Shown here: positions 41,269-53,892 of the stretch, piece after piece | Layout of the letters: each line of letters starts with the position of its first letter | How positions within the stretch are numbered: the first letter of the stretch is position 1 | Assembly: GCA_963920635.1 (NCBI GenBank) | Contig: OY987301.1 | Span: 47,777,820 to 47,841,819, forward strand | DNA from: Pseudeuparius sepicola | Taxonomy: Eukaryota > Arthropoda > Insecta > Coleoptera > Anthribidae | Direction of reading: 5' to 3' | Length of the DNA: 64,000 bases | The notes under the pieces: generated by a model | What the model saw: the letters and a program-made list of their open reading frames with translations, nothing else | Told to the model about the DNA's origin: nothing | Database searches by the model: none | Made by a program: the position numbers and the translations under genes

Positions 41269-42961
41269 CAGAGCTGGGCAAGTAATTAGGCGAAAGTAAT
41301 TGAACTTTCAATTAATTCCTTTTCATGGAATTGTACTTAATTGGAATTACTTTTGAAATAGAGACAGTAATTGTAATTTAATATCAAGTACTTTTTGAAA
41401 AGGAATTGTACTTGTAATTTAAAATCAATTACTTGTGAGAATTGCAATTCCTTTTTAAAATTCCTTTAATGCAATTGCTGTTTCAATTACAATTACTTTT
41501 CCAATTACAATTACTTGTCCAATTACAATTACTTTTTCAATTACAATTACTTTTTCAATTACAATTACTTACACAATCTCCTCTTGCGGTGGATTGATTT
41601 TGGAAATATTGCAACGTTGTTTAGGCCAACCTGGCCAACAAAATGCAATGCAAAATAAATGCGTCATCACTGACAAAGTCCGCAATAATGTTTTCTTTCT
41701 TAGCCACTCCCATTTACTATTTACGCGTCACTGGCAAGTCATAACGATTGGTCTGTATTCTCTATCTCTATATTAATAGTCAATTCGCAATGCCTATTGT
41801 TCACGTCACAATAGACATTTAAATTCTGTTTTTTTTTTCATTAGGTGGTATACGGAATTATCACTATTTATTGGATTAGTAATTCAAAATTAAAACAGTT
41901 TTGATAGAAATACATTTTAGATTTTGTAACTTTATAAATATTGTATACCACATTTTATAACACAAATTTAGTTCAATACAAAAATTGTCAGTTTGTTTGG
42001 TTGTAAAATTTTATTTCGGTACCTACATAATGTAAAAAAATTAAAGTTTCTTGTGAGTCGTTGAGCTTGAATCTGAAACTCATTCGCATTTTAAAAGATT
42101 TATTTTATTTCTCTATTCATGTAGCCGTTTATTTTCAGTTTTATTTTCATAGAAACTGAGCTGTGCTGTGACTCTGTGAGGCCATTGTGTGTTTTTAGAC
42201 ATAGGTATTACTATATTATACTGTTACCTACTGAATATAATCCCAGAAAAAAGCTTTTTTCTGGGATATAATTCGTTTTGTTCGTTAAAATACTGTACAT
42301 TTTATTTATTTTAATTTGAGTATTTGCCATTTAAGGCTGAGCCGCAATAAGGTGATACTTGGCAGGAATGTGAGGAATAAAGTCCCCCTTTCTCTCTGAA
42401 AGTCTATTGGACTCCTCCGAACTCCTATATTTGCTGCGATGCCGGATGAGGGGTTTATTTTATAGCGGATGTCTCCAGCACACTTAAAAATATGTGGTAA
42501 CCGCGGCGTGGCAACGCTATATGCCCAGGGCCCGCCCCGATATCTGCCATCGTATGCTAGCCACACGTGCTCTCTTTGTTTGTGAGATTCGAACTCCTCC
42601 CGCAGGCCCCCTTTGCTCCTCAGACCGAAAGTATCTTTTAAATGCGTCTCCGCTTTACAAAGACACAAAGACTAGAATTTTTTTGCATCGCAGAACAAAT
42701 AATGCTTAATATAGTTAAGTTATCCGTTATGGTTTTTTAAGTAACTAGGTAAGTACCTACGTTCATAGAAAATAAAGCAAACAGAAGTAATTGAAAAAAG
42801 AATTGTGTACATCAATTCCAATTCCAAATACAAGTAATTGTAATTGTAATGCAATTACATTTCAAAATATCGAAGGAATTGTAATTGGATCTAATTACAT
42901 TCCTACAAAAGTAACTGGAATTGTAATTGGTCAGTTTTTAATTGTAATTGACCCAGCTCTG
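41269..42961. mobile_element. Inner hAT-like element CAGAGCTGGG... inserted in the terminus of the outer one
   Basis: Ends CAGAGCTGGG and CCCAGCTCTG, 1,693 bp, with perfect 8-bp duplications GTCCAGGG (41261-41268, 42962-42969). Just inside both ends are many AATTACAATTACTTTT-type repeats in inverted orientation (about 41290-41575 and 42790-42950). An open frame at 42668-42306 (minus, 120 codons) is not recognisable. Confidence 0.9.
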
Positions 42962-43111
42962 GTCCAGGGGCGGATGGGCTATATCTAATCAGCCCGGGCA
43001 TTTGTCTCCCAAGCGGCCCCTAAATATCTCATTTGGCTTTATATATTTTTTTTTTGTTAATTAGTATGTATAATGTAATTTTTTAATAAAACAAGATATA
43101 GATTTTTTTAG

Positions 43112-43385
43112 TCCGACTTTGAAGTCGAAATTCCGACTTTAAAGCCGAAATTCCGACTTTGAACTCAACATTTCGACTTTGAACTTCGACTTTGAACTCG
43201 AAATTTCGACTTTGAACTTCGACTTTGAAAGTCGAAGTTTGACTTTCAAACTCGAAGTCCGAGTTTCAAAGTCGAAATTACGACTTTCAAAGTCGATGTT
43301 AAAAGTCGAAACTTTGAGTTGAAAGTCGGAATTTCGAGTTCAAAGTCTGAATTTCGACTTCAAAGTCGAATAAATTTCGAGTTCA
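43112..43385. repeat. Degenerate short-repeat tract of GACTTTGAA(C/G)TCGAAA
   Basis: About 20 copies of a GACTTTGAA-type word in both orientations, forming imperfect hairpins inside the outer hAT-like element. Confidence 0.75.
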
Positions 43386-44270
43386 ATAAAAATAAAATAA
43401 TGGTGTGGCCCTTGGTCCTTCTACGCTTCCGTAAAAACACGTTAATAAATAATAAAACAAAAAATAACAAAACAAAAATACCTCAAATAATAACTAAACA
43501 AAAATACTTATGGCCAGTTGCACCGTTTTAAATTAACTACTTAACAACGATTATTGTAACAATGGTTGTGTTATCTTGTCAAATAGTTAAGACTGTAGCG
43601 TTGACTGATATATTATTAAAGACTGCTCACGGCTGTCACGTCTGACCAATGACGTCAAAACCTATAGACGTGGTGCCCCATTGTTAAAATGCCCTTTATT
43701 TTGACTCCAAGATTAAATATATCCCTACTACTTTAAAAACATGCTACAAACAAAGACAGAAAGTCAACCATCAACCAACTATACACCCGGTGATGCCCGG
43801 TTATAGTTCCTCCAGAATCACACTTAGATATCGCATGTTTTTTCTTGCTTGGGGGTGCCGGAAGCATCGGAACCTCACCTGAAGACTGGGGGGATGGTCT
43901 AACGACGCCAGCCTCCGAGCCCAGAGTCGAAATAAGTTCGCTACGGCTCGACAAAAAGGGGCAATTTTTGACAATCTCGCGACATTTTCGGAATAATTTA
44001 ATGGAGCGCTTAGATTGTGATTAGTTCTGGGCGTCAAGCGTTTATCAAAACAAACCTGTCTATAGGTTCTGACGTCATTGCGTCTGACACATTTTTGGCT
44101 CACCATGCGCTTTCCGGAGATAAAATACAATGCAGAATACATTGTTAGCCATCAGAGCCATCTGTTTTCCAGGACATAAAGCTATAGCCGTGAGAAATCT
44201 TTATAAATACGTCAGTCAACGACTGTAGAGTCTGTAGACTGTCTTAAATCGGTGCGATGGCCGATGAGCC
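43386..44270. other. Body of the outer hAT-like element
   Basis: Moderately GC-rich stretches with overlapping minus-strand frames (43733-44142), none recognisable. Possible decayed coding sequence. Confidence 0.3.
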
Positions 44271-44361
44271 TCCAGGCCTGCGGCCCTCCGGCCCTTTGAA
44301 TGACCGGCCCACCGGGCATTTGCCCGGTGTCCCGGTGGTCCCATCCACCCCTGAGTGTGTC

Positions 44362-45619
44362 TCACTTTGTTCAGTTCTAGCAGCTGTAAAAATGTTGTCC
44401 TGTATTTTTATTCAAGGAACCCTAACCTCAATTGTGAACTATTAAAATATAAAATAGAATCTTACATAAAGAAATATTGTGCAACATATTTTAAAAACAT
44501 ATTTTAATATATCTGATATACCTTGAAAATCAAATTTCTCTAAAAAAAGAAACAGACAGATTTGTCGGAAAACGGTTTTTGTTCTTGCGGTGGATTGTAT
44601 GAGAAAAAAGTCAAACGAGCAAATAAAACGTCCTCCATAGGATTTGGTGGACCGTTCATTTTGCGATGTATTTCTCTAAACCACATTGAAAAGCAATAAT
44701 TGATCTATTGTTTATGGGCATAAATTTTAATTATCAACAACTTATTTTAATAAAATTTTCGAAATCTCCAAAGATGCCTACAACAGAATGGTTCGGATTG
44801 CTTTTGGTCGAAATGGCTCGACGGAGAGGGATGGAAATAGTAGGATGAAAACTTTTATTATTTAGATTTTACTAATACAGCAGTTTATAGCTAACGAAAT
44901 TAGTTCATGAGATAGTAGAGAGCATATTCTTTCGATAATATAGAAAAATGTATGGTTGAGAGGGTATGCAATGAGGCGAATTTGAAAATAGCGAGCGATA
45001 TCGTTTTCTATGTTTGTGGGACCAAGAAATTCAATTTTTGACATCCATATCGGTGTAAAAATTATATTAGGTATTTTGTTTTTAGGGATTTGTGTGAAAT
45101 ATTAAATCTTACAATTCTCTATTACGTACCTACTAGATAAGTACTTACGTTTAAAAAAAGTTATTTGGAAGCATCCATATATAAACTATCAAGCTTCCTC
45201 CTTTGAGAAATTCTGCCTATGATGGTAAAACTATGAAGTATAAAATTAGTAAACTCCCATAAACATTACTAAAATTAATATTTTTGTTAATGCAATAATA
45301 CATAAAAAAATTAAATAACAATGTTATACCATCGTGATGTATCACTTAAAGGATTATAATGACCCGAGAAAGTTTTCATATTTTAAGAGTTAGTTAACCT
45401 TGACAGTCGGTTCTGTAATTTCGTTTTGTAAAGCACTTTCTCCATGCAATAGCTGTTTGTTTCAATGTCAGGTGTATCGGGACAATAATAATACATGAAG
45501 TATATAAGTGCAGGTAAACAAGTTATTTTGTCCGGTTTTTAAATTTATCCCCTGTAATTAAAAGCATAAGCCCAGGGCGCAAAATTTGGATCAACTGTTC
45601 CTGTGCAGTTTATTAGCAA
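44362..45619. other. No recognisable content
   Basis: AT-rich DNA without gene or clear repeat boundary. Confidence 0.4.
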
Positions 45620-45995
45620 ATTGCGAAATACTCTACCTATTTTCCAGAGAAAAACATCTTATTTTGTATTGGAACTTTGCACAATAATACTTTCAGTGGT
45701 CCTTTTAATCATTCTACTGTTTTGAGAGGATTCCAAGGCACGTTTATTCTCCGTCCGCAGATTCCTTTAAAATTTCCATTTTGCTCAACTTTGACAACCC
45801 GCAGAATGTATATTTTTTTATTTTTCGTTGATATACGGGTATTTTGGGGTGTTCTGATTAACGCTGTGGTGTCCGATTTTAAATAAATAAAGCCCTAAGT
45901 GGTTTTTGTGAAAATCGGGGATATAAAAAATCGTAAAAGGCCCTGGATTTTCATTTTTAAAATGATAGGAAAGTTAAAAGAATTGGTTTTTGAAG
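45620..45995 (-). repeat. Diverged copy of the 1163-2884 arm family
   Basis: Shares the ordered blocks with ATTCTACTGTTTTGAGAGGAT, TTAAAATTTCCATTTTGCT, GTTCTGATTAACGCTGTGGT and CCTGGATTTTCAT with the arms at 1500-1800 and 2280-2580. Confidence 0.6.
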
Positions 45996-46338
45996 GCCTT
46001 TCAAACAAACAAAAATTCAGGCGATCGTGACTTGTGACAAAAAATAAAGATTTTATGGATTTGTATAGGTTTAAAATTAGCTAACAAAGGAGTTAATTCA
46101 AAATAGCGAGTGATATGTCGTTTTCTAATGGTTTTGGGGTCAAGAAATTCGTTTAATATACCTAACTGTAAAATTATGTTTTCTATGGTTTCTTGCGAAT
46201 TCTTATAAATTATTCTTGACAAACTTGATTTGATTGAGTACAAAAATATTCTATCATAACCTATGATCTTATTTGAACCTTCGTATTTGATTATTGAAAA
46301 GATTTTATCCTTTTCTGAAAAATATCGTCTGTAAATAC

Positions 46339-46839
46339 TTACCTATCTACAGTCCCTTTTTTATATACACAGTGCTTCAAAACTTGAATTCCCACCAGTG
46401 TCATTACTATGAGAATTTGAAATGTTACCTTTAAAGTAACAAAATTTGTTACTTTAATGGAAATGTAAGTGCCATCTGCCATCTGCAATAAAGACACTTT
46501 TTCGTTGTGCCAACTAAATTTTGAATTGTAGGTATAGGTAGGTATACAAAGCGAACCGAGTTTTTGATTGTGATAAACAGGTTGCAAAGAGTTTGAACCC
46601 ACCCAGTTGGTTGGTTCGCCACTTTCCATGTGACCAATTTGAGATTTTATAAACAGCAGACTAGAACAATTTCTTGCAAGTAAGTACCTATACTGTTGCC
46701 GACTACGGAATTTACTTTCGATTTTGCCTATTTTTAACGATAATTTTAATGCATTCCACTTTCCATTTTTATTTCTCCAGCAATAATGACCCCCAAAATT
46801 GCGCAATGTAATAAAGCAAGCATTAATAATGTATAACAA
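46339..46839 (-). other. Unrecognised 166-codon open frame
   Basis: The longest frame in the window outside the pogo transposase. It starts MLYIINACFI, and its sequence has no domain I recognise. It contains a short palindrome (TTTAAAGTAACAAAATTTGTTACTTTAA) in its DNA, and its 3' end runs into ATACACAGTGCTTCAAAAC, an ending like that of small transposons. I think it is more likely repeat-borne than a gene. Confidence 0.2.
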
Positions 46840-47640
46840 TTAATATTGCATATACTTCTAACTGGTTTTAAACGAAAATATTGTTATTAAATTAGGTAGG
46901 AACTAGTTACGCTTTGTAACTTGCAGATATTTACAAAATCCTTATAATTTTATTTTCCAAATTGTTTGATTAATTTAAACATTACAAATAAATGAAATGA
47001 TTCGCATTTCTTCTATGGAGAAAAGAAACCACAGGCAGCGGTTGTACTAAATTTCAAAAACACGTTGATGTAATCACTAGCCCATAGTGTGATTAATAGT
47101 TTGTTTTAAAATAAGTGTAATTGCTGCACACGAATTTCCTGGTTCCAGGTTTTGCCAATAAATTAGAAATGCTTCATGCACAGATATTGCGATAATGGTC
47201 TACTAATTTTCATTTATTTTCCCGCTTTTTGGTGTCTAGAATAGGTAATAGCTTAAGATTTGTATTAATATAATATATAATAAATTAAGTACAATTGGAA
47301 AAATGTTCACTCGATTTCCGTTTTTTAATTACTTTTGATCGAATCCCGGAATCGCAGCCGTCACTTTTGAGACAACCTGTATAATTGAGAAAATCGAGTT
47401 ATACCTACATTTTATTTGCTTCTGGAAATAAATATTGCACTTAAGGAATGATATTCTTTCTACCGAAGATGCTTATTTTCTGTTGTTATTGGAGAATTAA
47501 ACCGATAATGATATAGGTTTTATCGAAAAAAGTTCGGCACTTAACCTGAATAGTGTTTCATACATGAGAACTTCAAACACTGCACCAGAGAGCAGCTCAC
47601 AATATACAGGAGGATTTATTATTTGTTCTATTAACCAAGC
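46840..47640. other. No recognisable content
   Basis: AT-rich DNA with no gene or repeat boundary. Confidence 0.4.
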
Positions 47641-47712
47641 CGGTTACTCTGGTTACCAGTTGGTTCAGAATTACAACTCTGGTTACCAGTTGGTTAAGAA
47701 TTATAGGGGATT
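47641..47712. repeat. Short tandem duplication
   Basis: CTCTGGTTACCAGTTGGTT occurs twice, about 38 bp apart. A related GTTAACCAATCGGTAACTCT follows near 47727. Confidence 0.65.
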
Positions 47713-47821
47713 TTCTGATTTCATCTGTTAACCAATCGGTAACTCTGGCTACTCTGGTTTCGTGCTGCCCGGAACTGATTCCCGTCACGATTTTTTTCAT
47801 GTGTTTGCAAACCCTTAGCAA

Positions 47822-49090
47822 CTACCCCCACAGCCACCTAGCCAGCTGACACCCCAAACGTAGCTGCACAATACGGGTACAATCGAATGAAAATATAAAG
47901 AAACTGCCCGAAATCGTTGCAATTTTTGTGCGCGGGCTCCAGGATAATTATATTTTGTAAAAAAAATGTTACCTCAGAATTTAAGACCTCGCTCGAATTT
48001 CATGTTTCTGTCTTTTTGGCTCACTCTGTTCTGACGGAAGATTCTTTAGTCGGTATAATGTTTTTTCAAAAAGTATAATTGAAACTAGACCTACTAACCT
48101 ACTCAGAGTAACATTTTTCGAAAACTTAAAGGTAAATATCGTGTCTGCTCGGACGGCGTGTGTTCCTTTGTGTTCGATTCGGAGATATAGCAAAAAAGTT
48201 TCCATGTAAATACCGACGACGAGCGCAGGGTAAACTTTATAGATTTACGATATTAGTTAAAATAGTTTTATATGTGTGATTTACTAATTATCCTACAGTC
48301 ACTGGAACTATTTAGTTTTATTTAGATTTATATAGTTTTACATAATATGTTGCCAAATGCTAAGTAAGTTTTATAGGGGGTTTTATAATAATTATTATCC
48401 ATCCGACCGAATATTTCTTGTTTTGGCGTAAAAAGTGTAAATTTCTTGTTAGAAAGGACCACCAAGAAAACTTTCATTAACTTATTATAAACGGCGAGAA
48501 AAACAAGCAAACTTCTGGTGAAACAAGGTAAGAGTATTGGTTTCAAAGATAAATAACACGACAGCCACCAAGGGTTCTTCTTGTGGATTCTAAGAAATCG
48601 AGACATGGCGAAATTTTTGTGCAGATTAATTAGGAGGACCAGCTAGCGAAATGCACATTGACGTAAAGCGCTGGCAGCAATTACAGATTTTTTTGGGAGC
48701 GCATTGAACGCAACCAAAGCTACAGGTGGACTTCGGAATCATTTTTGAAATTTCCGCGAGGTACCTACATACAGCAAATAGTTTGCATACAATTTTATAT
48801 AAGAACTAAATACCGCAATACCGTTACCTCAGTTTAGTACCGACCGAGTCCTAAGAATTGCAAGACAATTTATCTTTATTTGTTTTTGTTCCAAAATTAA
48901 AGTTTGAAAGTGGTGTGCAGGGTTTTTTTGCAGACGATTTCAACAATGCTTAGGAGTTCCAAAGAGCTTTATTTTGATTCCAAGATTAATAAATCGGCCA
49001 AAAATATGAAAAGATTACGAGCATGGGGAGTGTAGAAGGTTGTCTTATGAAAGAACATTGTTCAAATAGTGGCATGACTTAATAATTGTG
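47822..49090. other. No recognisable content
   Basis: Short frames at 47981-48205 and 48328-48606 (minus) show no domain and no conserved-looking motif. Confidence 0.4.
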
Positions 49091-49710
49091 ATTTTATAGC
49101 TAGCACCAACTATGGCATTTCACGTGATTTAAAACGTCATAACTTTTTTGAATCTGGGTGTATTCTCTTTTCCGACCTAAACATGTTTTCCTCTCAAGTT
49201 TTTATGCGAAAAATATTTAGTTTGTAGAATGTAGATGTCTCTAGGTTCAACCATTTTCGGGATATTTGCACTTAAAATTTTCACAACACACGGTAACTTT
49301 TAAGCTCGCAGTTATTCATTCAATAGGTTTTGACTAAGACGAACAACAGTAAAAGGCCTTTAAGTGAATGTTTGTTGTTTAATCGACTTTCCAGTTTTTT
49401 ATTAGTTTTGTCACCATACCTACAATATTATTGGCGAATTTTCTACGTTATGACAAAACTAATAAAAAAATTAAAATTGTGTATTAAACAACAAACAATT
49501 CAGTCGAAAGCGTTTGACTGTTGTTTTTGTTTGTCTTACTCAAAACCTACTCTGAATGCGAGTTTTGATAGAAATGTTACTGTTTTGTTACATGACAATT
49601 TTAATGTTAAATATCTCTATAAAACATCAGAGAAAAACAGAGGAAACAAAAAATTGATGACGTTTTAAGTCACGTGAAATGCCGCAAGTGGCGCCCCGTA
49701 CAAAATCACA
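49091..49710. mobile_element. Inverted-repeat element with TTTCACGTGA arms
   Basis: The left arm (GGCATTTCACGTGATTTAAA) pairs with the right arm near 49660-49690. Inner pairs include TTAGTTTTGTCA / TGACAAAACTAA and GTTTGTTGTTTAAT. A 112-codon frame (49330-49668) spans both arms and is not credible. Confidence 0.65.
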
Positions 49711-50059
49711 TCACAGCTATGTTAATATTTGAATCCCTTGCCCCAAAATAACCCCAGTTACCAAATTTCGCTCAAATGTTTCGATTCGTTCAAATCGAAA
49801 TTGGAAAAATATAAAATAAAATTTATATATAATTATATATCATTTGTATCGTTTATTTAAGGCGTGCGTTTTTGATCCCACCTTTAAATACATTTTTCGT
49901 CTGATTTTTCGATGTTCGTTTAGCTCTAGAAACCTTTACATATTTTTGAAACACCCTGTATGATTAAAAAAAGTTTGAAGCATTCAAATCTGTAGGTACT
50001 TTCTCAAATTTATTTTTTTCACGGGTTATCCTTTACATACTATAATCTACTATACAAAA

Positions 50060-50345
50060 CATCGCCCCTCTTATTGATAATGCGTTTTCAGCGAGTGTCC
50101 AAGGATCCGCCCCGTTGGAGGAAATCACCCCTTCTTCGTCGGTGCTTTCTCTTCACGTCCCCGCAACTGTCATGGCTCGGTGCGGACTCTCGCTACAAAT
50201 CGCATTTTATACCCGCGAGGCTGGCTACTCGTTGACGCGCCGGTCTGTCTCTCGGTGGTCGGAAAAAGCGCGCGGGATTGAAAGTGAAGGATTGCAAATT
50301 TTTATAAAGACGCATCCAGCCTGCAGTTTGTTTTGGTGACCAGAC
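50060..50345 (+). promoter_or_regulatory. GC- and CpG-rich patch with TATA box and initiator-like sequence
   Basis: About 280 bp stand out as GC-rich with many CpGs. TTTTTATAAAGACG lies near 50300 and is followed about 25 bp later by GCAGTTTG, a spacing typical of TATA and initiator. Short frames follow (50115-50339, 50333-50521) but I do not recognise a product. It could be a promoter with first exon, or the end of an element (GGATCCGCCCC near 50104 resembles a hAT-like end). Confidence 0.3.
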
Positions 50346-52970
50346 GGAGAACAGCGGCTTTAATTTTTTTTAAAGAAAAGGTAAAACACATTTTAGTCGC
50401 TCTATATACGCTCGTTTTGCCCGTTTTTGGAACATTAAGGTTTATTTGTTTCATCTATTTGATTATGGTCATCATCAGAATACTTTTACCTATGCTGACA
50501 AAACTCTTAACTAAAGACTAAAAAAAGTAGACAGTGCTAAAAAGTGCAAAATATTTGGGGGGGGGGGTGTTCTGCAGGTGGTTTTAAGAGTCTTACATGT
50601 AGTTTTTTTTTTCGATTTAAGTCACCCCTGCAGCCGTAAGAGGAAAAAATTGTCTTGATTTTTTTTCCCAAAAACTGCTGAGTATAATTAAATAAATCAA
50701 AACATGACTTTTGAAATAGGACATTACCAGCAAGGTGTAAGTAAGGAACTTTAGGTAGGTACTGCAGAATTACTTTTTTGCACCCTATAAATTATAAGGG
50801 TAGAAACCGGCAACCCTTATTTCTCGTTTTTGTAAGTTGCATGTAGTTTATTTAAAAAGAAAAATTCATATTCTACAGGGTGAATCTTTAATCTGAACGA
50901 AATTTTTAACCAGGGTTAAAGTTGAACCCTGGAGCACGTCTATGATGTCGTTTTTCTAAAAAGACCTCTAAAATAAATGCGATATAAAAAAACTTTCGTA
51001 AACTTACCACTTTGCGCTAAAAAAAAACAAAAAAGTAAATGTTATGTAAATATCCCCGTACTTCAATATTAAAACATTGTACTGTCATGCTTAAGTTAAG
51101 GCCCATCCCAAAAGTGGTAGGTATATACCACTTTCAAATTATTCAGTATGTTTCATAAATCCCCGATTTATTATTTCTTTACCCCAAATCCACAACTGTT
51201 ATTGATTTCCCACTCTATTTAATATTATTTATTATGGTTTTTTACTAAGGTACACCTTGTTCAGTTAGAGTATATATAGTTTCGGCAAAATATGTTCAGC
51301 TCAAATAACTTTTATTGGGTTTAAAATGTTTTAAAACATCGAAAACCAAAGTTCCATTAAAAAAATCTTGATGTGCTATAAGCTATGCATCGATGACTTT
51401 CAAACGGATTGAGATGTTGATATTGACAAAGGGGCGGAAATAGGGGGAGGGGATGAAAAAGGTTGTTATTAAGTACCTATTTCATGATACAGTAGATATA
51501 AATATTGGAACTTAGGTACTTATATATTACTCATAATGGACATAAAGTCTAGGTAGGTAGTGATTTCTTTGGCATTCGTTTTTTCAACATTAACACAACA
51601 TTAACACAGTCAACCATTGTGGTGCACACTAAACTTGGTAATGGAACAGTTAGATACTGAGTAGACACTTGAAGAATTCTCAACGACATATCCTTTTTTG
51701 AAAAGAAGGACTAATTAATGTCAAATGCTTTTTGGTTCCCGTTAAAATGCATTTACCGCCTATAAATCTTAATCGGCGCATTTTTACGCCAGAAGAATTT
51801 AGATAACCCTGGCAAACCATTTGAAAACCATAATAAATTTTATTATGCGATAATTTTCGCAATAACGATTAAATACAAGAATTTAATTTTTACCAAAATC
51901 GTTGGCTTTTACTGATAAACATTATTCCAAATAGGTACCAAAGAAAAGTCTACTAGTTCATTACTTAACATTCATATAATTGAGAACTAAATACTTACTT
52001 ATGTATTTGCAATAAAAACTTTGCACGTGTAAGTACATACCGATAGATATCACCTATTTACATTTTGAATAAAACAAAACAATTTGAAATACCCGTTCCA
52101 AAGTCACCGGACAGTTACTTATTCCATTATTTAATATATCCAGCTTGAAACGTTCTAAATTTTAAAAATAAATACATAGTTATTCATAATCAAATGCTAC
52201 GCGTCATACAGGGATAGTCTACTCGAAAAATAAAGTGACCAATGTCCCTACGGGCCCTTAACACGGGCCCTAAAATTTTGTTTTTTGCTATATCTCCTAA
52301 ACGGCTTGATCGAGTTCGATGACGTTTGGCACGCGCCCATAGATACGCGACTGAATTTAAGATGCCAACGCCCCGATGGGACTATGCGAACTATAAATAT
52401 ATGGGCCATCGTCACCATGTGAACGGTGCTAGCCTTGGCTCTACACTGCGTTGTTCTTTGTTGTTGTTCATTGTTGGCATGGCCCATAGACTAGTTTAGC
52501 ATTGAGCCTATAGGGGGCGTATTTCTTATATTCAATGGCGTATACTTATCTCGCATAATTCTGTTATAGTGAAACCGCTAGAGGGCGCCACTTATGCCCA
52601 ATAATCTATTTTATTATGAGCAGAACCTTTTTCCCACATTAATTTCTTAAATTAATTGAACACAATTTAATTTTCTACAAAAAAACTATTCTACCATGTT
52701 TTGCATAGGTATATTATGTCATTTCGGAGATACATAGCTCACAAAATTCTGTCACCATTCATGTACCCACGCATATTTAGCATTAGTCTCAATAATCCAG
52801 GTTACCTTTGGAAACAAAACAATCATAATTAAACTTGATATTCCTTATATCGTGGCATTTTATTTTGAGTGTGCATTTTGTCAAACTCATATAGCGTGTT
52901 TTTTTATATTTAATTAGGTAATTTAGTAATAATAATATCTACTGAAATTTGTACAAAAAATAAAAGATAA
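50346..52970. other. AT-rich DNA with scattered repeat ends
   Basis: No gene recognised. There is a CTACAGGGTGAATC end at about 50875, and an ACAGGGATAGTCTACTCG end near 52208. The latter is followed by a CGGGCCCTTAACACGGGCCC hairpin (52251-52271). Partner ends were not found. Confidence 0.4.
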
Positions 52971-53296
52971 AAAACCTTTTTAACAACAAGCTTTTATTTA
53001 AGCCATGTACTACCAATAAGTTTAGGTTTTCGTTAAGATAATTAAGTGCCATAAATTGCTACAAGTTTTTGTAAATCAAAATGTTTGTCGCGCGAAATAT
53101 TTATAAAAGTAGGTACCAATTAATATTATATTGCACAGTGATTGGGTGATAAGCAAGTACCTACCTACTTGCCAAAGTATCTATCTTACAGAGACTTGTC
53201 GCAATTTGGCATTGAATTATCTTAACGAAAACCTAAACTTATTTTATTCATGGCATTCACATGGCTTAAATAAAAGCTTGTTTTTAAAAAGTTTTT
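52971..53296. mobile_element. Short inverted-repeat element AACCTTTTTAACAACAAGC...
   Basis: The arms carry AAGCTTTTATTTAAGCCATG, TAAACTTATTTT-like and TTAACGAAAACC blocks, paired around a loop near 53090-53180. Confidence 0.7.
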
Positions 53297-53334
53297 TTAT
53301 TATTTTTTATTTTATTTTGTGCTTTATTATTTTG

Positions 53335-53560
53335 TACTCGCAAACCCTTTCATTTGATACCCATGTGAAGTAAGTTGAGAAGAAATAGGTAATCCACCAT
53401 CTTGGGGCGGCCACCATATTGGATTTTGTGCGTGATTTCACTAACTTTATCGTTTTCTACTCCTCAAGCACTTTCATTTGATACCCATATTAAGGGGTTT
53501 GACAAAAAATACATCATCCGCCATCTTGGAGCCGCGGCCATTTTGAAAGTATTACAATAT
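53335..53560 (+). repeat. Two copies of the CCTTTCATTTGATACCCAT repeat
   Basis: Each copy has TTTCATTTGATACCCAT followed by CGCCATCTTGG-like and GGCCATTTTG-like blocks. Units start about 120 bp apart (53346, 53469). It is the same family as 33564-33775. Confidence 0.75.
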
Positions 53561-53858
53561 TGAGTATTGCATATTCTATTGTCACCAAAATACTAAAGGT
53601 GTATGCTCGATCGGATGTCAAGAAGTGGTTCTAATTCAGCTTGCAAGATTTGACCTAAAAAAACTAACATACATAATGTACATGTAACATGATTTATGAA
53701 AAAATCGTAAGATCGTAATCATAGCCGCAGTTTATAAAATGACCTTTCTTCATATTAAAATAAAAAAAAATCGTGAAAAAAATTATTAACTCATATTTTC
53801 AAAATGTTTTTTGCCGCGCGTAAGTGTTGCTATGGACAACTAGAAGATGTCCTGGGTA

Positions 53859-53860
<2 letters not shown>

Positions 53861-53891
<31 letters not shown>
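53861..53891. repeat. (AAT)n microsatellite
   Basis: About ten AAT units directly followed by CACCCTGTATAT, so it sits at the end of a small element. Confidence 0.95.

Positions 53892-53892
<1 letters not shown>

Larger units (their letters stand above)
41264..44353. mobile_element. Outer hAT-like element CAGGGGCGGATGGG..., interrupted
   Basis: The right end CCCATCCACCCCTG stops at 44353 and is followed by AGTGTGTC (44354-44361). The same 8 bp lie at 41256-41263. The left end starts CAGGG at 41264-41268, is interrupted by another element, and resumes as CAGGGGCGGATGGG from 42965. Without the insertion it would be about 1.4 kb. It contains a GACTTTGAACTCGAAA-type short-repeat tract. Confidence 0.85.

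Noticed and set aside
42306..42668. 120-codon minus-strand frame
   Set aside because: Lies inside the inner hAT-like element, is overlapped by a plus-strand frame, and is not recognisable. It is at best a relic.
49330..49668. 112-codon frame
   Set aside because: Spans the two arms of an inverted repeat. The symmetry explains why it stays open.
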